64,000 nt of DNA from Cyanobacteria bacterium SIG28 (GCA_015152525.1 SUTU01000001.1:62001-126000); one strand, 5' to 3'. Shown: positions 18,550 to 27,628, counted from the first letter of the stretch. Made by a program: numbers and translations. The notes: generated by a model from the letters alone, not told the origin.

Positions 18550-19433
18550 TAAAATCAATTTTTAAAAGAATTTTTGGATATCGATTTCACATGCGAAATT
18601 TGTTAAATCCTTTTATAGGTTTACAGATTAATTCGCTTGGTGATTATCAAGGTGTTCTTGAATGTAAACGAGAAACTCAACTTATAGTGTCTTTAACTTC
18701 TTACAGAGAACGTTTTAAGGATTTACCTATCACTATTTATTCTATTTTAAATCAATCTTTAAAACCTGATAGAGTTATACTGTGGCTGGATGAAGAATAC
18801 GAGGATTTAACTAATTTACCTTACGAAATAACACAATTTATTAAAAATGGGTTAGAAATCCGTTTTGTTAAAGATATAGGTTCATATACAAAAGCTATTT
18901 ACGCATTTAAAGAATTTGGAAATTCTATAATAGTTACTGCTGATGATGATATATACTACCCGTCAAACTGGCTAAAGAAGCTCTATTTATCATACGTTTC
19001 TAACCAGCAAGATATTCAAGTACACAGAGCACACAGAGTAAAACTGGAAAATAATAATATTTTACCTTATGAAAAGTGGGAAAAACATGTAAAAGAAGAA
19101 ACCGCAAGGTTCGACAACTTTTTAACCGGTGTCGGCGGGGTTCTATACCCACCGAATTGTTTTTCTAAAGAAGTTTTTCGTGCAGATATTTTTCTTAAAC
19201 ATGCACCAAAAGCCGATGATTTATGGTTTTGGGTTATGGCACTTGTTAGCAATCGAAAAATAAGAGTTGTACCAAATCATAACCGTTCTCTTATTTGTTC
19301 AAATATTATAAAGCAATTATTAAATGATAATTTATATAAACAGAACAAAAATGGCGGAAATGATACTCAACTAAAAAACTTATTAGTGTTTTACGAAAGA
19401 AATATTTTACAGAAAATAAATAACATCAATTAA
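18546..19433 (+). CDS. Glycosyltransferase-like protein with DDD motif
   Basis: A 295-residue GT-A-like protein. IVSLTSYRERFKDLPITIYSILNQS (given here by its ends IVSLTSY and SILNQS, about 47-71) and VTADDDIYYPSNW (DDD at 133-135) fit a nucleotide-sugar binding fold. The later GVGGVLYPP and ADDLWFWV segments resemble capsule or LPS side-chain transferases. The acceptor is unknown. There is no signal peptide; the basic N-terminus (IKSIFKRIFGYRFHMR) could make membrane contact. The start overlaps the upstream stop (ATGA), a sign of translational coupling. A strong hairpin terminator follows. Confidence 0.75.
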   Translation: MIKSIFKRIFGYRFHMRNLLNPFIGLQINSLGDYQGVLECKRETQLIVSLTSYRERFKDLPITIYSILNQSLKPDRVILWLDEEYEDLTNLPYEITQFIKNGLEIRFVKDIGSYTKAIYAFKEFGNSIIVTADDDIYYPSNWLKKLYLSYVSNQQDIQVHRAHRVKLENNNILPYEKWEKHVKEETARFDNFLTGVGGVLYPPNCFSKEVFRADIFLKHAPKADDLWFWVMALVSNRKIRVVPNHNRSLICSNIIKQLLNDNLYKQNKNGGNDTQLKNLLVFYERNILQKINNIN

Positions 19434-19460
19434 TTTTAAATAATTATAAACAACAAAAAA

Positions 19461-19492
19461 ATACACCTGACTAATCACAGGTGTATTTTTTT
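19461..19492. terminator. Bidirectional Rho-independent terminator
   Basis: A 9-bp perfect stem ATACACCTG / CAGGTGTAT with an 8-base loop is flanked by A-run and T-run. It can serve both the glycosyltransferase (plus) and rpmB (minus). Confidence 0.85.
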
Positions 19493-19506
19493 ATTAAACA
19501 ATTTTA

Positions 19507-19698
19507 CTAAACAGCCTTTTGAACTTTACCTGCTTTTAAGCATGAAGTACAAACTGTCATTTTTTTAGTTTGACCGTTTACATTAACTCTAATCTCTTGA
19601 AGATTTGGAGATTGTCTTTTTACAATTTGTTTATGAGAAAATGTTAATTTAGCTGCTTTTAATGCTTGTTTACCGCATACTTCACAATGTTTTGCCAT
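19507..19698 (-). CDS. rpmB: 50S ribosomal protein L28
   Basis: A 63-residue protein with the bacterial L28 start MAKHCEVCGKQAL, the basic SHKQIVKRQSPNLQ segment, and a second CxxC-type pair (CTSCLKAGKV). Together the cysteines give the zinc-ribbon version of L28. AAGGAAA precedes the ATG and the shared terminator follows. It is a single-gene unit. Confidence 0.95.
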   Translation of the reverse strand: MAKHCEVCGKQALKAAKLTFSHKQIVKRQSPNLQEIRVNVNGQTKKMTVCTSCLKAGKVQKAV

Positions 19699-19825
19699 GA
19701 TTTAGTTTCCTTCTTTTCTACTAGTGTATCACTAGTGTAACCTAAACTTATTAAATTTACAAGAGCTTTTGTAAATTTCTTGTAACATTAAGTCAAGTTT
19801 TTATATTCACTAAACTTAAGAGGGT

Positions 19826-20485
19826 ATGCAAATAAACAATAGTCAAAAAAGAGATATAAACTTTAAAGCTGTAAAAGTCGCAACAGCTAAAAATACTCTG
19901 GGTAAAATTACAACAGATATAGAAATTTATAAATTGCAAAAAGAAGATAGAAACTTTCTTGAAAACCTAAAAAAGAAAACAAGTATAAAAAAAATGTATC
20001 CCAAACTTGATTCTCTTGCACAAGCAAGATGGCAACATATATTTGAATATTGCATAAATAATATTCTTGATTCATTTGGAAATCTAAACACAGCATATCT
20101 GGCTGTAAAAAACAAAAAGCCTTGCGGAATATTAACTTACACAGATAAAGGCAGTGAACTCTATTTGGACGGAATTTGCTCAATTCCGATAGAAGAGAAT
20201 AAAAAGGTTAGTTTAGTCGGAAAAACTCTCTTTCTACAATTTTTCAAAGATTTGGAAAATTCAAAAGCAAAAAAAGCAACCCTTTCAGCAGTAAATGATG
20301 GTCCGTTTAATGTTGTAAAAAAATACCAAGAACTTGGCTTCGTGAAAGACATGACAACACATCCTTACAGCCTAATGGTTTGTAATAAGTACAAGGCAAA
20401 AGAACAGCAAAGCAAGCTTTCAAAGGTTATTGATTATACAAACTCACCAACTTGTAAAATAAATTTAGAAGATATTACGGATTAG
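19826..20485 (+). CDS. GNAT-like acetyltransferase with N-terminal NFKA motif
   Basis: A 219-residue protein. Residues 30-190 have a GNAT-like pattern: AYLAVKNKKPCGILTY, YLDGICSIPIEE, GKTLFLQFF, then LSAVNDGPFNVVKKYQELGF, where the last part fits the typical N-acetyltransferase core (beta5-helix-beta6). The substrate is unknown. The N-terminus, MQINNSQKRDINFKAV, carries the short phenylalanine motif seen in several other proteins of this window. Its stop overlaps that of the convergent pentapeptide gene. AGAGGG is very close to the ATG. Confidence 0.65.
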   Translation: MQINNSQKRDINFKAVKVATAKNTLGKITTDIEIYKLQKEDRNFLENLKKKTSIKKMYPKLDSLAQARWQHIFEYCINNILDSFGNLNTAYLAVKNKKPCGILTYTDKGSELYLDGICSIPIEENKKVSLVGKTLFLQFFKDLENSKAKKATLSAVNDGPFNVVKKYQELGFVKDMTTHPYSLMVCNKYKAKEQQSKLSKVIDYTNSPTCKINLEDITD

Positions 20486-21003
20486 TAATCTGACACTTCA
20501 TAATCATCGTCATCTTTTAAGGAAGATAAGTCATCTGAATAGCTGGAGTCAAAATCTTCAGGTAAATATTCGTTATCAGGAAAAACTGTTGTGTCATCAA
20601 ACCTTGAAGCACTTAAGTTCTCACAGCCTGAAAAATCAGAATTTGACAAATCTGCATCTCTTAATATAGCTCCTGCCAAATCTGCATCAGGAAAATTACA
20701 ATAATCTAAAGTCGAATAACTAAAATCAGTACCGTTTAAAATTGATTCATTAAACAAGCATTCTGTTAAAGTCGAACGATTAAAATCTACAGAAGTCAAA
20801 TCACAACCTAAAAATTTAACTTCAATCAAATGAGTATCCGCAAAAGAAGAAGAAGTCAAATCAACATTATCAAACACAGCACCTTCAATTGTAGCATTTG
20901 AAAAATCCAATTCGCTTAAATCTACATTACCATCCTTTACTTCTTTATTGAATTTCTCAACATCTGTCAATAATAAATTTGCAAGTTCGTCCTTTGATAA
21001 CAT
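20482..21003 (-). CDS. Pentapeptide-repeat protein
   Basis: About 20 A(D/N)LxX-type pentapeptides are visible between residues 25 and 145 (for example LSELDFSNATIEGAVFDNVD, DADLAGAILRDADLSNSDFS), predicting a right-handed four-sided beta helix. Residues 1-22 form a helical cap and the last 25 are strongly acidic (SSYSDDLSSLKDDDDYE). The function is unknown. It is the last gene of the signalling operon that starts with the HD-GYP gene, 14 bases after the response regulator, and has an AGGAGAAA site. Confidence 0.88.
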   Translation of the reverse strand: MLSKDELANLLLTDVEKFNKEVKDGNVDLSELDFSNATIEGAVFDNVDLTSSSFADTHLIEVKFLGCDLTSVDFNRSTLTECLFNESILNGTDFSYSTLDYCNFPDADLAGAILRDADLSNSDFSGCENLSASRFDDTTVFPDNEYLPEDFDSSYSDDLSSLKDDDDYEVSDY

Positions 21004-21017
21004 AAAATTATTTTCTC

Positions 21018-21644
21018 CTAATTAATTAAATCTATTTGCATTGCTAACAGAACCGCTTGAGTTCTATTTGTAACTTTAAGTTTTTTGAAAATACTATTCA
21101 AATGCGTTTTAACCGTAACATCTCTTACACATAACTGATCAGCAATTTGTTGATTACTAACACCTTTTGCAACCAGAGCCAATACCTCTTTTTCTTTAGG
21201 TGTAAGCACATCAATATTTACATTTTTATTCAATTCTTTGCTTTGTTTTACTTGAGAGTCTTTTTGCCAATTTGAACGTCTTAAAACAGCCTCAATTCTT
21301 GCCAAAAGATTTGGCAAAATGAATGGCTTTACAATATAATCATCTGCACCAATTCTCAAACCGGAAACAACTTTCTGATCCTCACTTACAGCTGTTATCA
21401 TAATTACAGGCGTGTATTCCGTCTTTTTATTTTTACGAATAGCCTTTAGTGTATCCCAACCATCCATATTTGGCATCATTACATCCAACAATATCAAGTC
21501 AAAATGAGCATCTTCTTTACCTAATATTTTTAAAGCTTCTAAACCATCATTTGCAATGGTAACCTGATAACCGTACATTGGCAAAGCATCTGCCAAAAAT
21601 TTCGGATTATCATCTACTATTAAAATTGAAGCTATACCGTCCAT
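21018..21644 (-). CDS. Response regulator, receiver plus LuxR-type HTH
   Basis: The receiver domain (6-120) has the acidic pair DD (11-12), the phosphorylated Asp54 in LLDVMMPNMDG and Lys in YIVKPF (about 101). A 25-residue linker leads to a LuxR/NarL-type HTH (about 145-205: LTPKEKEVLALVAKGVSNQQ, VTVKTHLNSIFKKL). It is a DNA-binding activator or repressor with unknown targets. The ATG directly abuts the TAA of the upstream regulator, so the two are translationally coupled. No sensor kinase gene is adjacent. Confidence 0.92.
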   Translation of the reverse strand: MDGIASILIVDDNPKFLADALPMYGYQVTIANDGLEALKILGKEDAHFDLILLDVMMPNMDGWDTLKAIRKNKKTEYTPVIMITAVSEDQKVVSGLRIGADDYIVKPFILPNLLARIEAVLRRSNWQKDSQVKQSKELNKNVNIDVLTPKEKEVLALVAKGVSNQQIADQLCVRDVTVKTHLNSIFKKLKVTNRTQAVLLAMQIDLIN

Positions 21645-22298
21645 TTACACCAAACCCTCTTTTAAAGCCTTTAATGCTGCTTGTAGTCTATCATCAACTT
21701 CTAATTTTTGCAAAATACTTGCTACATGGGCTTTTGTAGTATTTATGCTAACGAATAGATGATTTGCAATTTCGTTATTACTGTATCCTTCAGTTATTAA
21801 TTTTAATATTTGAGTTTCACGAGCAGTTAAGCCATAATCCTTTTCCGGCGAATTGTTTTCCGGTTGTTGAAACTGTGAAGCAGCTTCTAAAACTATATGT
21901 GCAATACTAGGATCAAACCAAGAAGCACCGTCTAAAACTGATTGCACGACTTCTGTTAATCGTGTAGGATTAATCTCCTTTGAGCAATAAGCATTGGCGC
22001 CTGCTTTTAAAGAATTTAAAACTTCTTGTACGTCATTATGAGATGTTAATATAATAACTTTTATTTCTGGTTTATGTTGTTTAATCTTTCTTGTAGCCTC
22101 AATACCATTCATACCGGGCAAGCCCAAATCCATAATCACTAAATCAACGTGATTATTTTCAACAACATCAACACTAACTTCACCTGATTCTGCTTCATAA
22201 ATTTCACCAACAAAATCACATGCCTCAAAAGCTGTTTTTAACCCAAACCTTGTTAATTCATGATCTTCTACAATTAAAATGTTATTTTTCATACCCAT
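21645..22298 (-). CDS. Response regulator, receiver plus LuxR-type HTH
   Basis: The receiver has ED (11-12), the phosphorylated Asp57 in IMDLGLPGMNG, and a C-terminal LuxR HTH (LTARETQILKLITEGYSNNE, TTKAHVASILQKLEV). In the receiver, Lys of the usual KP switch appears as SKEINPTRL, common in NarL-type regulators. The coding start overlaps the end of the upstream TPR gene by 17 bases; an ATG six bases further in is equally possible, and a longer reading up to 22337 would overlap the TPR gene by more and is less likely. It is the third gene of the HD-GYP operon. Confidence 0.9.
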   Translation of the reverse strand: MGMKNNILIVEDHELTRFGLKTAFEACDFVGEIYEAESGEVSVDVVENNHVDLVIMDLGLPGMNGIEATRKIKQHKPEIKVIILTSHNDVQEVLNSLKAGANAYCSKEINPTRLTEVVQSVLDGASWFDPSIAHIVLEAASQFQQPENNSPEKDYGLTARETQILKLITEGYSNNEIANHLFVSINTTKAHVASILQKLEVDDRLQAALKALKEGLV

Positions 22299-23811
22299 TC
22301 TGTCCTGAATATATTTTTGCTGCATAATCTGAATCAAGTGCTGAGCAACGGATTAGCGATAAATTTGATTTTTCTATATCCCCTCTCGCTTTGAGCACCA
22401 AGCTTAAATAATAATAATATTTAAAATTATTTTCGTCAATATAATAAGAATTATTTAGATAAGTCTCAGCCATTTTATAATTGCCGTCTTTTATTGCAAT
22501 ATTAGCTAAACCTAACCAAATTTCATTATTTAACAAATCGACAGAGGCAATTTGAGGTAAATAATCATCAACTCTTTGAGGGAAAACCATCAAAGATGAT
22601 GTTAGTAAATCTTGATCAGCACCATTCTTTTTCAAAAGTTTTTCATAGATTTTTTTAGATTTTTTCTTATTTTCCATTGCCAAATATGATTTTGCAATAC
22701 CTATTGAAGGACGGATTTCATTTTTTGCAGAACCTTTTGCTTGCTTATAATATTTCAAAGCGTTTTCAAAATTTCTTTCATCATAACTCAAGTCTGCTAA
22801 TGTTATTAAAGTTAAGTAATTTTTACTATCTTCTCTATAAGCTCTTTGCGCATATTCTTGAGCTTTTAAAGGTTCGTCATTTTCATAATAAATTCTGGCT
22901 AGTAATGAAAATATCTGTGCCGAATATTCTTTTGCTTGTAAAATTGCGGACTGTAAAACCTTTGTTGCCAAAAGGCTTTTTCCCTGCAAATGGTAATAAT
23001 AAGCCAAATGATAATCTTTCAAAGGTTCATCTTTTGCTATTTTATACAAAATATATTCTTCAATTGCTCGGATTTTATCTCTGTAATCTACTGTTAAAAA
23101 TTCTTGTTTTTGGATTTCTTTTAAAACTTTTTGAGCCTGTTTCGGTTTATTTGAATCAGCTAGAATTTTTGCTTTTAAAATTTTATAATTAACATTTACA
23201 TCATTTTGTATTAATGCATTATTAATATATTTCAAAGCTTGAGGTAAATTATTCGATTTATAATATCCTAAAGAAATTAAATAATTTTTATAATCACTCT
23301 CAGAAGCTTTATTACTATTTATTAGCTCAGAAGTCGTTTCTATTGCTAAATTGTTATAAACAATGCTTGCATAAGCATCAGCAAGGTAAATAGCATCTCT
23401 ATCTTGAACCATTGCAGAAGGGAAATGAAATCTTTTTATATCTTTTATGTAATTTTCTGTATACAAATTTTTATCAAGTTTTTTGAACAAATCCTCTGTT
23501 AAATCAAAGAAACCATACTCAGCCATTTTCATACCATATGCCAAAAACACATAATCATCGTGTTTTGCTCTTGATATCAAATCTGCAAAATCATTGTACG
23601 AAGCTTTTATATTTCCTTGAGTAAATCTGTTTTCTGCGGATGCATATTTTGCCTTTATAAAATTATCCTTAATTACCATTTCCATATTAGCAGCATCTGT
23701 TTGAGCTTTTAAGATAAGCTTTTTAGATGAAGAATCTGCAGTTTCTGCGTTTACACAATTTAGAGCACCTGCAACAAGAACCAACGATAATATTTTAAAA
23801 AATCTACTCAT
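22282..23811 (-). CDS. Exported TPR protein
   Basis: A 509-residue protein with an N-terminal signal peptide (MSRFFKILSLVLVAGALNCV; the Cys19 context could be a lipobox-like site, but it is not a strict match). At least ten TPR-like helical pairs follow (YKSNNLPQALKYINNALIQ, DEPLKAQEYAQRAYREDSKN, RNFENALKYYKQAKGS). It is probably a periplasmic scaffold. The start overlaps the end of the HD-GYP gene by eight bases and its end overlaps the next regulator, so it is part of the same translationally linked operon and may feed an envelope signal to it. Confidence 0.82.
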   Translation of the reverse strand: MSRFFKILSLVLVAGALNCVNAETADSSSKKLILKAQTDAANMEMVIKDNFIKAKYASAENRFTQGNIKASYNDFADLISRAKHDDYVFLAYGMKMAEYGFFDLTEDLFKKLDKNLYTENYIKDIKRFHFPSAMVQDRDAIYLADAYASIVYNNLAIETTSELINSNKASESDYKNYLISLGYYKSNNLPQALKYINNALIQNDVNVNYKILKAKILADSNKPKQAQKVLKEIQKQEFLTVDYRDKIRAIEEYILYKIAKDEPLKDYHLAYYYHLQGKSLLATKVLQSAILQAKEYSAQIFSLLARIYYENDEPLKAQEYAQRAYREDSKNYLTLITLADLSYDERNFENALKYYKQAKGSAKNEIRPSIGIAKSYLAMENKKKSKKIYEKLLKKNGADQDLLTSSLMVFPQRVDDYLPQIASVDLLNNEIWLGLANIAIKDGNYKMAETYLNNSYYIDENNFKYYYYLSLVLKARGDIEKSNLSLIRCSALDSDYAAKIYSGQNGYEK

Positions 23812-25474
23812 TTTCTAAATCAACACCTACATAATATTTGTTAAACACTTGAAGTAGCATATTACTACAATTATTTATTATTGAATAGTACAAATCTAAT
23901 AAATTATATTTTTCTAAAATTTCTGCATCTTCTTTATCCAAGTCCATATTGTTTTCAGTTAGGAAAACCTCTACAATCTTTAATAGTTTAATCGCTAGAA
24001 ATTTTTCAACAACAAGCGGATCAAAATGAGAACCTGCACCATTCATAATAATATCTACAACTTTTTCAATCGGCATTTTATCACGATAATGACGTTTTGA
24101 TGTTATTGCATCAAAAACATCGGATACAGCCAGAATTCTGCCACCAAACGGAATGTCAACACCTTTTAATTTTCTGTAATAACCGGTACCGTCAAATTTT
24201 TCGTGATGCGAACATGCGATTTCTGTTATCTGTTGAAAATCCTCTGACATATGAATTTTTTCTAAAATATTATGAGTTATTTCAACATGTTCTTGAATAT
24301 GTTTGTATTCTTCTGGTGTTAATTTCCCTTCTTTTTGCAACACCGAATCCCTGATTCCGATTTTACCTATATCGTGAAGAGCTGCAGCTTTTTCTAAAAT
24401 ATAAATATCAGCTTTTTCCATTCCAAACTCGTATGCAATCAACGATGAATACATTTTTACACGAGTAGAATGACCGGAGGTAATCTTATCTCTTGCATCA
24501 ATAGATGAAGCTAAAGTTTCTATAAAACTATCAAAAATTACTTTCTGCTCCTCGATCATTTTATTTTGTTTTTCAAACAACTGAGCGTTCTCTAGTGATA
24601 TACCTGCGCTAGAAGCAATAGCCACCAATAAGTCTTCATCGTCAATGGTAAATGTTTCGTCAAATTTATTTAAAACCTGAAAAACCCCGATTATTTCTTG
24701 ATTAAAATTCTTTATTGGCATACAAAGAATTGTTTTTGTTCGATAACCTGTTTTTTTATCAATTTGTTTATTAAAACGCTTATCTTTATATGCATCTTTT
24801 ATATTAATTGTTTCCCCAGTTTGAACCACATGACCAGCCAAACCTTTATCTGCAGGAATACGCAATTCTTTAACATCATCAAGTCCGGTCGCAACTTTTG
24901 AATAAAGCTCATTGTTCTCTTTATCATATAAAAACACTGTGCATCTGTCAGCATTTAAAGCAGTTTTTGTTTCTTCCGCAATAGTTTTAATAAGCGAATT
25001 AATATTTTTTTCTGCTGCAACTGCCTGACCTATTTTAACCAAAGCTATTAAAGGGTCTTTTAAATGCGCATGAGAGCTTAAATGAGTAATTGGCGGGCAT
25101 TTTAATAGCGAAGTTATTCTTTCAAAAAAAGCTGTTTTCTGATTTTTTATAGCTAATTTACGTGCTTTATTATAGTTTATTGAGTATAATTCACTATTTT
25201 TTTCAGCAAAATTAACATATCCTAAAACAACTTCATTTAAAATTAAAGTTATAGCGTCATTCTCTTCTTCAACCAAGAATTGGGCATCATTCATAAACTG
25301 ATAGTAATCAGAGTATTGTTTTTCCACAAACGCACCAAACGCTAATAAAGTAAAGCATATTGCAGTGTCATCGTTGTATATATCTTTATGCTTAATAATT
25401 ATATCCTTAACAGCGTTATAATTACCATTTGTAATTTCTTCCGCTGTTTCGTATATAAAATTCTCCAGCGTCAT
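23804..25474 (-). CDS. GAF-HD-GYP domain protein, possible cyclic-di-GMP phosphodiesterase
   Basis: Residues 1-125 are helical and of unknown type. A GAF domain spans about 150-300 (DRCTVFLYDKENNELYSK, DKGLAGHVVQTGE), then a short coil and an HD-GYP domain (320-490) with HDIGKIGI (His367, Asp368), HHEKFDG (423-429) and SDVFDAIT. The signature GYP reads GYY (431-433), so the last residue is changed; metal ligands are kept, so phosphodiesterase activity is plausible but unproved. About 60 further residues follow the domain. GAGAGGG precedes the ATG. It is the first gene of the five-gene signalling operon. Confidence 0.9.
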   Translation of the reverse strand: MTLENFIYETAEEITNGNYNAVKDIIIKHKDIYNDDTAICFTLLAFGAFVEKQYSDYYQFMNDAQFLVEEENDAITLILNEVVLGYVNFAEKNSELYSINYNKARKLAIKNQKTAFFERITSLLKCPPITHLSSHAHLKDPLIALVKIGQAVAAEKNINSLIKTIAEETKTALNADRCTVFLYDKENNELYSKVATGLDDVKELRIPADKGLAGHVVQTGETINIKDAYKDKRFNKQIDKKTGYRTKTILCMPIKNFNQEIIGVFQVLNKFDETFTIDDEDLLVAIASSAGISLENAQLFEKQNKMIEEQKVIFDSFIETLASSIDARDKITSGHSTRVKMYSSLIAYEFGMEKADIYILEKAAALHDIGKIGIRDSVLQKEGKLTPEEYKHIQEHVEITHNILEKIHMSEDFQQITEIACSHHEKFDGTGYYRKLKGVDIPFGGRILAVSDVFDAITSKRHYRDKMPIEKVVDIIMNGAGSHFDPLVVEKFLAIKLLKIVEVFLTENNMDLDKEDAEILEKYNLLDLYYSIINNCSNMLLQVFNKYYVGVDLENE

Positions 25475-25586
25475 TAAACCCTCTCTTTAAACAAAAACTT
25501 TTTATTATATAATATAACAAAAGACTATAAACGACAAGTAGTTTATACATAAACAATGTAATTCAGATAAACAGGGAGAGAAAATT

Positions 25587-26270
25587 TTGAAAAAGATTTC
25601 TATATTAATTCCGGTATATAACGAAAAAAAATCCTTAATGGAAATTTTAAAAAAAGTAGAAGATGTAGATTTTGGCTTAGAAAAAGAAATTATTCTTATT
25701 GATGATTGTTCAACTGACGGCACCAAAGAGCTTTACAAAGAGATTTCACACAAAGTTTTGTATCACGAAAAAAATCAAGGTAAGGGTGCTGCCCTCAGAA
25801 CCGGTATCGAAGCTGCAAGCGGTGATATCATTATTATTCAAGATGCGGATTTAGAATACAACCCTCAAGATTATACAAAATTAGTAGATTTAATAAAAAC
25901 TAATGAAGCAGACGTTGTATACGGTTCAAGGTTAGCCAACAAAGACAATTCTCAAAAGTTTTTATTACTAAGCTATTTGGCAAACCAAACTCTAAGTTTT
26001 ATGACCAGAGTTTTATATAATACAAAGTTGACAGATATGGAAACTTGTTACAAGGCTTTCAGAGCAGATATTATCAAAAATATAACTATTGATTCTAACC
26101 GCTTTGATTTTGAACCCGAAATTACCGCTAAAATTTTAAGACAAAATATTCGTTTTAGAGAATGTCCTATATCATATAATGCCCGCACAAACGAACAAGG
26201 TAAGAAAATTAATTGGAAAGATGGTGTTCAAGCTATATTTACATTGATTAAATATAGATTTTTTGCTTAA
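25587..26270 (+). CDS. GT2 family glycosyltransferase (dolichyl/polyprenyl-phosphate sugar synthase type)
   Basis: A 227-residue GT-A enzyme. ILIPVYNEKKSL (5-16), LIDDCSTDGT (about 37-46), KGAALRTGIEAASGD and IQDADLEYNP (the DAD metal site) match the DPM1/polyprenyl-phosphate glycosyltransferase group. Without C-terminal membrane helices it would load a sugar onto a lipid carrier from the cytosolic face. The start is TTG with GGGAGAG six bases upstream. No close partner gene is in the same direction; the structured RNA and rpsH follow. Confidence 0.88.
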   Translation: MKKISILIPVYNEKKSLMEILKKVEDVDFGLEKEIILIDDCSTDGTKELYKEISHKVLYHEKNQGKGAALRTGIEAASGDIIIIQDADLEYNPQDYTKLVDLIKTNEADVVYGSRLANKDNSQKFLLLSYLANQTLSFMTRVLYNTKLTDMETCYKAFRADIIKNITIDSNRFDFEPEITAKILRQNIRFRECPISYNARTNEQGKKINWKDGVQAIFTLIKYRFFA

Positions 26271-26303
26271 TTAAAAGTCGTAAATACTGTCAGAAATAGA
26301 CTA

Positions 26304-26334
26304 TTTACAAATCTTTATAAAGTTCTTGTATAAA
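26304..26334 (+). promoter_or_regulatory. Promoter of the structured RNA / rpsH leader
   Basis: TTTACA (26304-26309) and TATAAA (26329-26334) are 19 bases apart. The expected start, about 7 bases after the -10, falls at 26341-26342, exactly where the closing stem of the RNA begins. Confidence 0.55.
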
Positions 26335-26341
26335 AAGTTAT

Positions 26342-26532
26342 AGTGTGGTATACTCTGTTTGTCGGACTACCGAGAAACGCTTTTAATGAGCAAAAATTAA
26401 CTTGGCAAGCGACGAGTACTCGAGTGAAGGTCTTATTAAAGTTTTCATAGAGATTACTGAATAGAAGTATGTTTGGAACTTTTAGAGCCATTATTGGTCA
26501 GTATTTTCAGAAAACTTAAGGGATACCACACT
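26342..26532 (+). ncRNA. Candidate structured RNA or long rpsH leader
   Basis: The ends pair perfectly over 10 bp: AGTGTGGTAT (26342-26351) with ATACCACACT (26523-26532), making a closed 191-nt unit. Inside are TCGG/CCGA (26362-26373), CGCTT/AAGCG enclosing TTAAT/ATTAA (26378-26411), the palindrome CGAGTACTCG (26413-26422) and TACTGA/TCAGTA (26455-26503). A promoter start coincides with the 5' stem. There is no U-run after the 3' stem, and rpsH begins 22 bases later. It may be a regulatory leader of rpsH, or a 6S-sized RNA processed from it. I could not match it to SRP RNA, tmRNA or RNase P. Confidence 0.5.
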
Positions 26533-26554
26533 CATAACAGTAAAGGATGTAAAT

Positions 26555-26950
26555 ATGAATACAGATCCAATAGCAGATATGCTAACAAGAATTAGAAACG
26601 CAAACTGTGTTTCTCACCCTTCAGTAGAAATGCCATCTTCTAAATTAAAAGTTGCTTTAGCTAAACTTTTAAAAGAAGAAGGTTACATCGTAAACTACGA
26701 AGAAAAAGTTGAAAATAATTTCAAAGTTCTTTCTATCGAGCTAAAATACGATGAAAACAGCAAACCTGTAATTACAAACTTAAAAAGAGTTTCTAAACCG
26801 GGTTTAAGAAGCTACTGTAAGGCTAAAAATTTACCACAAGTTCTTGGCGGCTTAGGTATTGCGGTTGTTTCAACCAGCAAAGGTCTTTTAACAGATCGTA
26901 AAGCAAGAAAAGAAAACCTTGGCGGTGAAATTCTAGCATACATTTATTAA
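26555..26950 (+). CDS. rpsH: 30S ribosomal protein S8
   Basis: A 131-residue protein with the S8 start [16 protein letters not shown] and the C-terminal rRNA-binding [14 protein letters not shown] and [10 protein letters not shown]8 binds helix 21 of 16S rRNA and in many bacteria represses its own operon. AAAGGATG precedes the ATG. Unusually, it is not preceded by rplE/rpsN but by a GT2 gene and a structured RNA, so this is a detached piece of the spc operon. Confidence 0.97.
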   Translation: MNTDPIADMLTRIRNANCVSHPSVEMPSSKLKVALAKLLKEEGYIVNYEEKVENNFKVLSIELKYDENSKPVITNLKRVSKPGLRSYCKAKNLPQVLGGLGIAVVSTSKGLLTDRKARKENLGGEILAYIY

Positions 26951-27044
26951 TCTATTTGGTGCAATATAAAGTACCATACGACTTTATTGAATAAAGAGCT
27001 TAATATCTTAACACTTTAAAGTCTTAACCACTCAATAAAACAGG

Positions 27045-27050
27045 TATAAT
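27045..27050 (+). promoter_or_regulatory. Possible internal promoter before rplF
   Basis: TATAAT stands 38 bases before the rplF ATG in a 138-base spacer that also holds a CTTTA/TAAAG hairpin and an ACAGGT/ACCTGT pair. The -35 is poor (TCTTAA), so the call is tentative. Confidence 0.3.
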
Positions 27051-27088
27051 TGGCAGAAAAACCTGTAGTTAGAAAAGGAGAAAAAATT

Positions 27089-27628
27089 ATGTCACGTATT
27101 GGTAAAAAACCTATCGAAATCCCAGCAGGGGTTGAAGTTAAGATAGAAAACAATGTTGTAACAGTAAAAGGACCTAAAGGTACAGAATCTGTTGCATACA
27201 GAGATGAAGTTAAAGTTTCTGTTGTTGAAAACAATATTATCGTTGAACCAAACTCAGACGATAGAAAAACAGGTGCTTTACACGGATTATTCAGAACTTT
27301 AATTGCAAACGCTGTATTTGGTGTTTCAAAAGGTTTTGAAAAGAAATTAGAAATCGTTGGTGTTGGTTACCGTGCTAACATGGAAGGTTCAAACCTTAAC
27401 ATGGCTTTAGGTTATTCTCATCCGGTTCTAATTGTTCCACCAGCAGGAATTACTCTTTCTGTTGAAGCTAACACAAAAATCACAGTTGCTGGTACTAACA
27501 AACAAGCAGTTGGTGATGTTGCAGCATTCATCAGAAGCAAACGTCCACCTGAAGTATACAAAGGAAAAGGTGTTAAATACGAAGGTGAATACATCAGACG
27601 TAAAGCTGGTAAAGCTGGTAAGAAATAG
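27089..27628 (+). CDS. rplF: 50S ribosomal protein L6
   Basis: A 179-residue protein with MSRIGKKPIEIPAGVEV at the start, VKGPKGT, the GVGYRANMEG segment and the C-terminal signature EVYKGKGVKYEGEYIRRKAGKAGKK. It binds 23S rRNA near the sarcin-ricin loop. An in-frame ATG-less extension back to 27050 exists, but AAAAGGAG at 27074-27080 marks this ATG. The 138-base gap from rpsH is long for this gene pair, which normally sits almost back to back. Confidence 0.97.
   Translation: MSRIGKKPIEIPAGVEVKIENNVVTVKGPKGTESVAYRDEVKVSVVENNIIVEPNSDDRKTGALHGLFRTLIANAVFGVSKGFEKKLEIVGVGYRANMEGSNLNMALGYSHPVLIVPPAGITLSVEANTKITVAGTNKQAVGDVAAFIRSKRPPEVYKGKGVKYEGEYIRRKAGKAGKK

Noticed and set aside
26342..26532. 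SRP RNA, tmRNA or RNase P RNA at this position
   Set aside because: There is no GGAAGCAGCC-type loop, no tag-coding frame with tRNA-like ends, and no RNase P signature; local helices do not fit these families.
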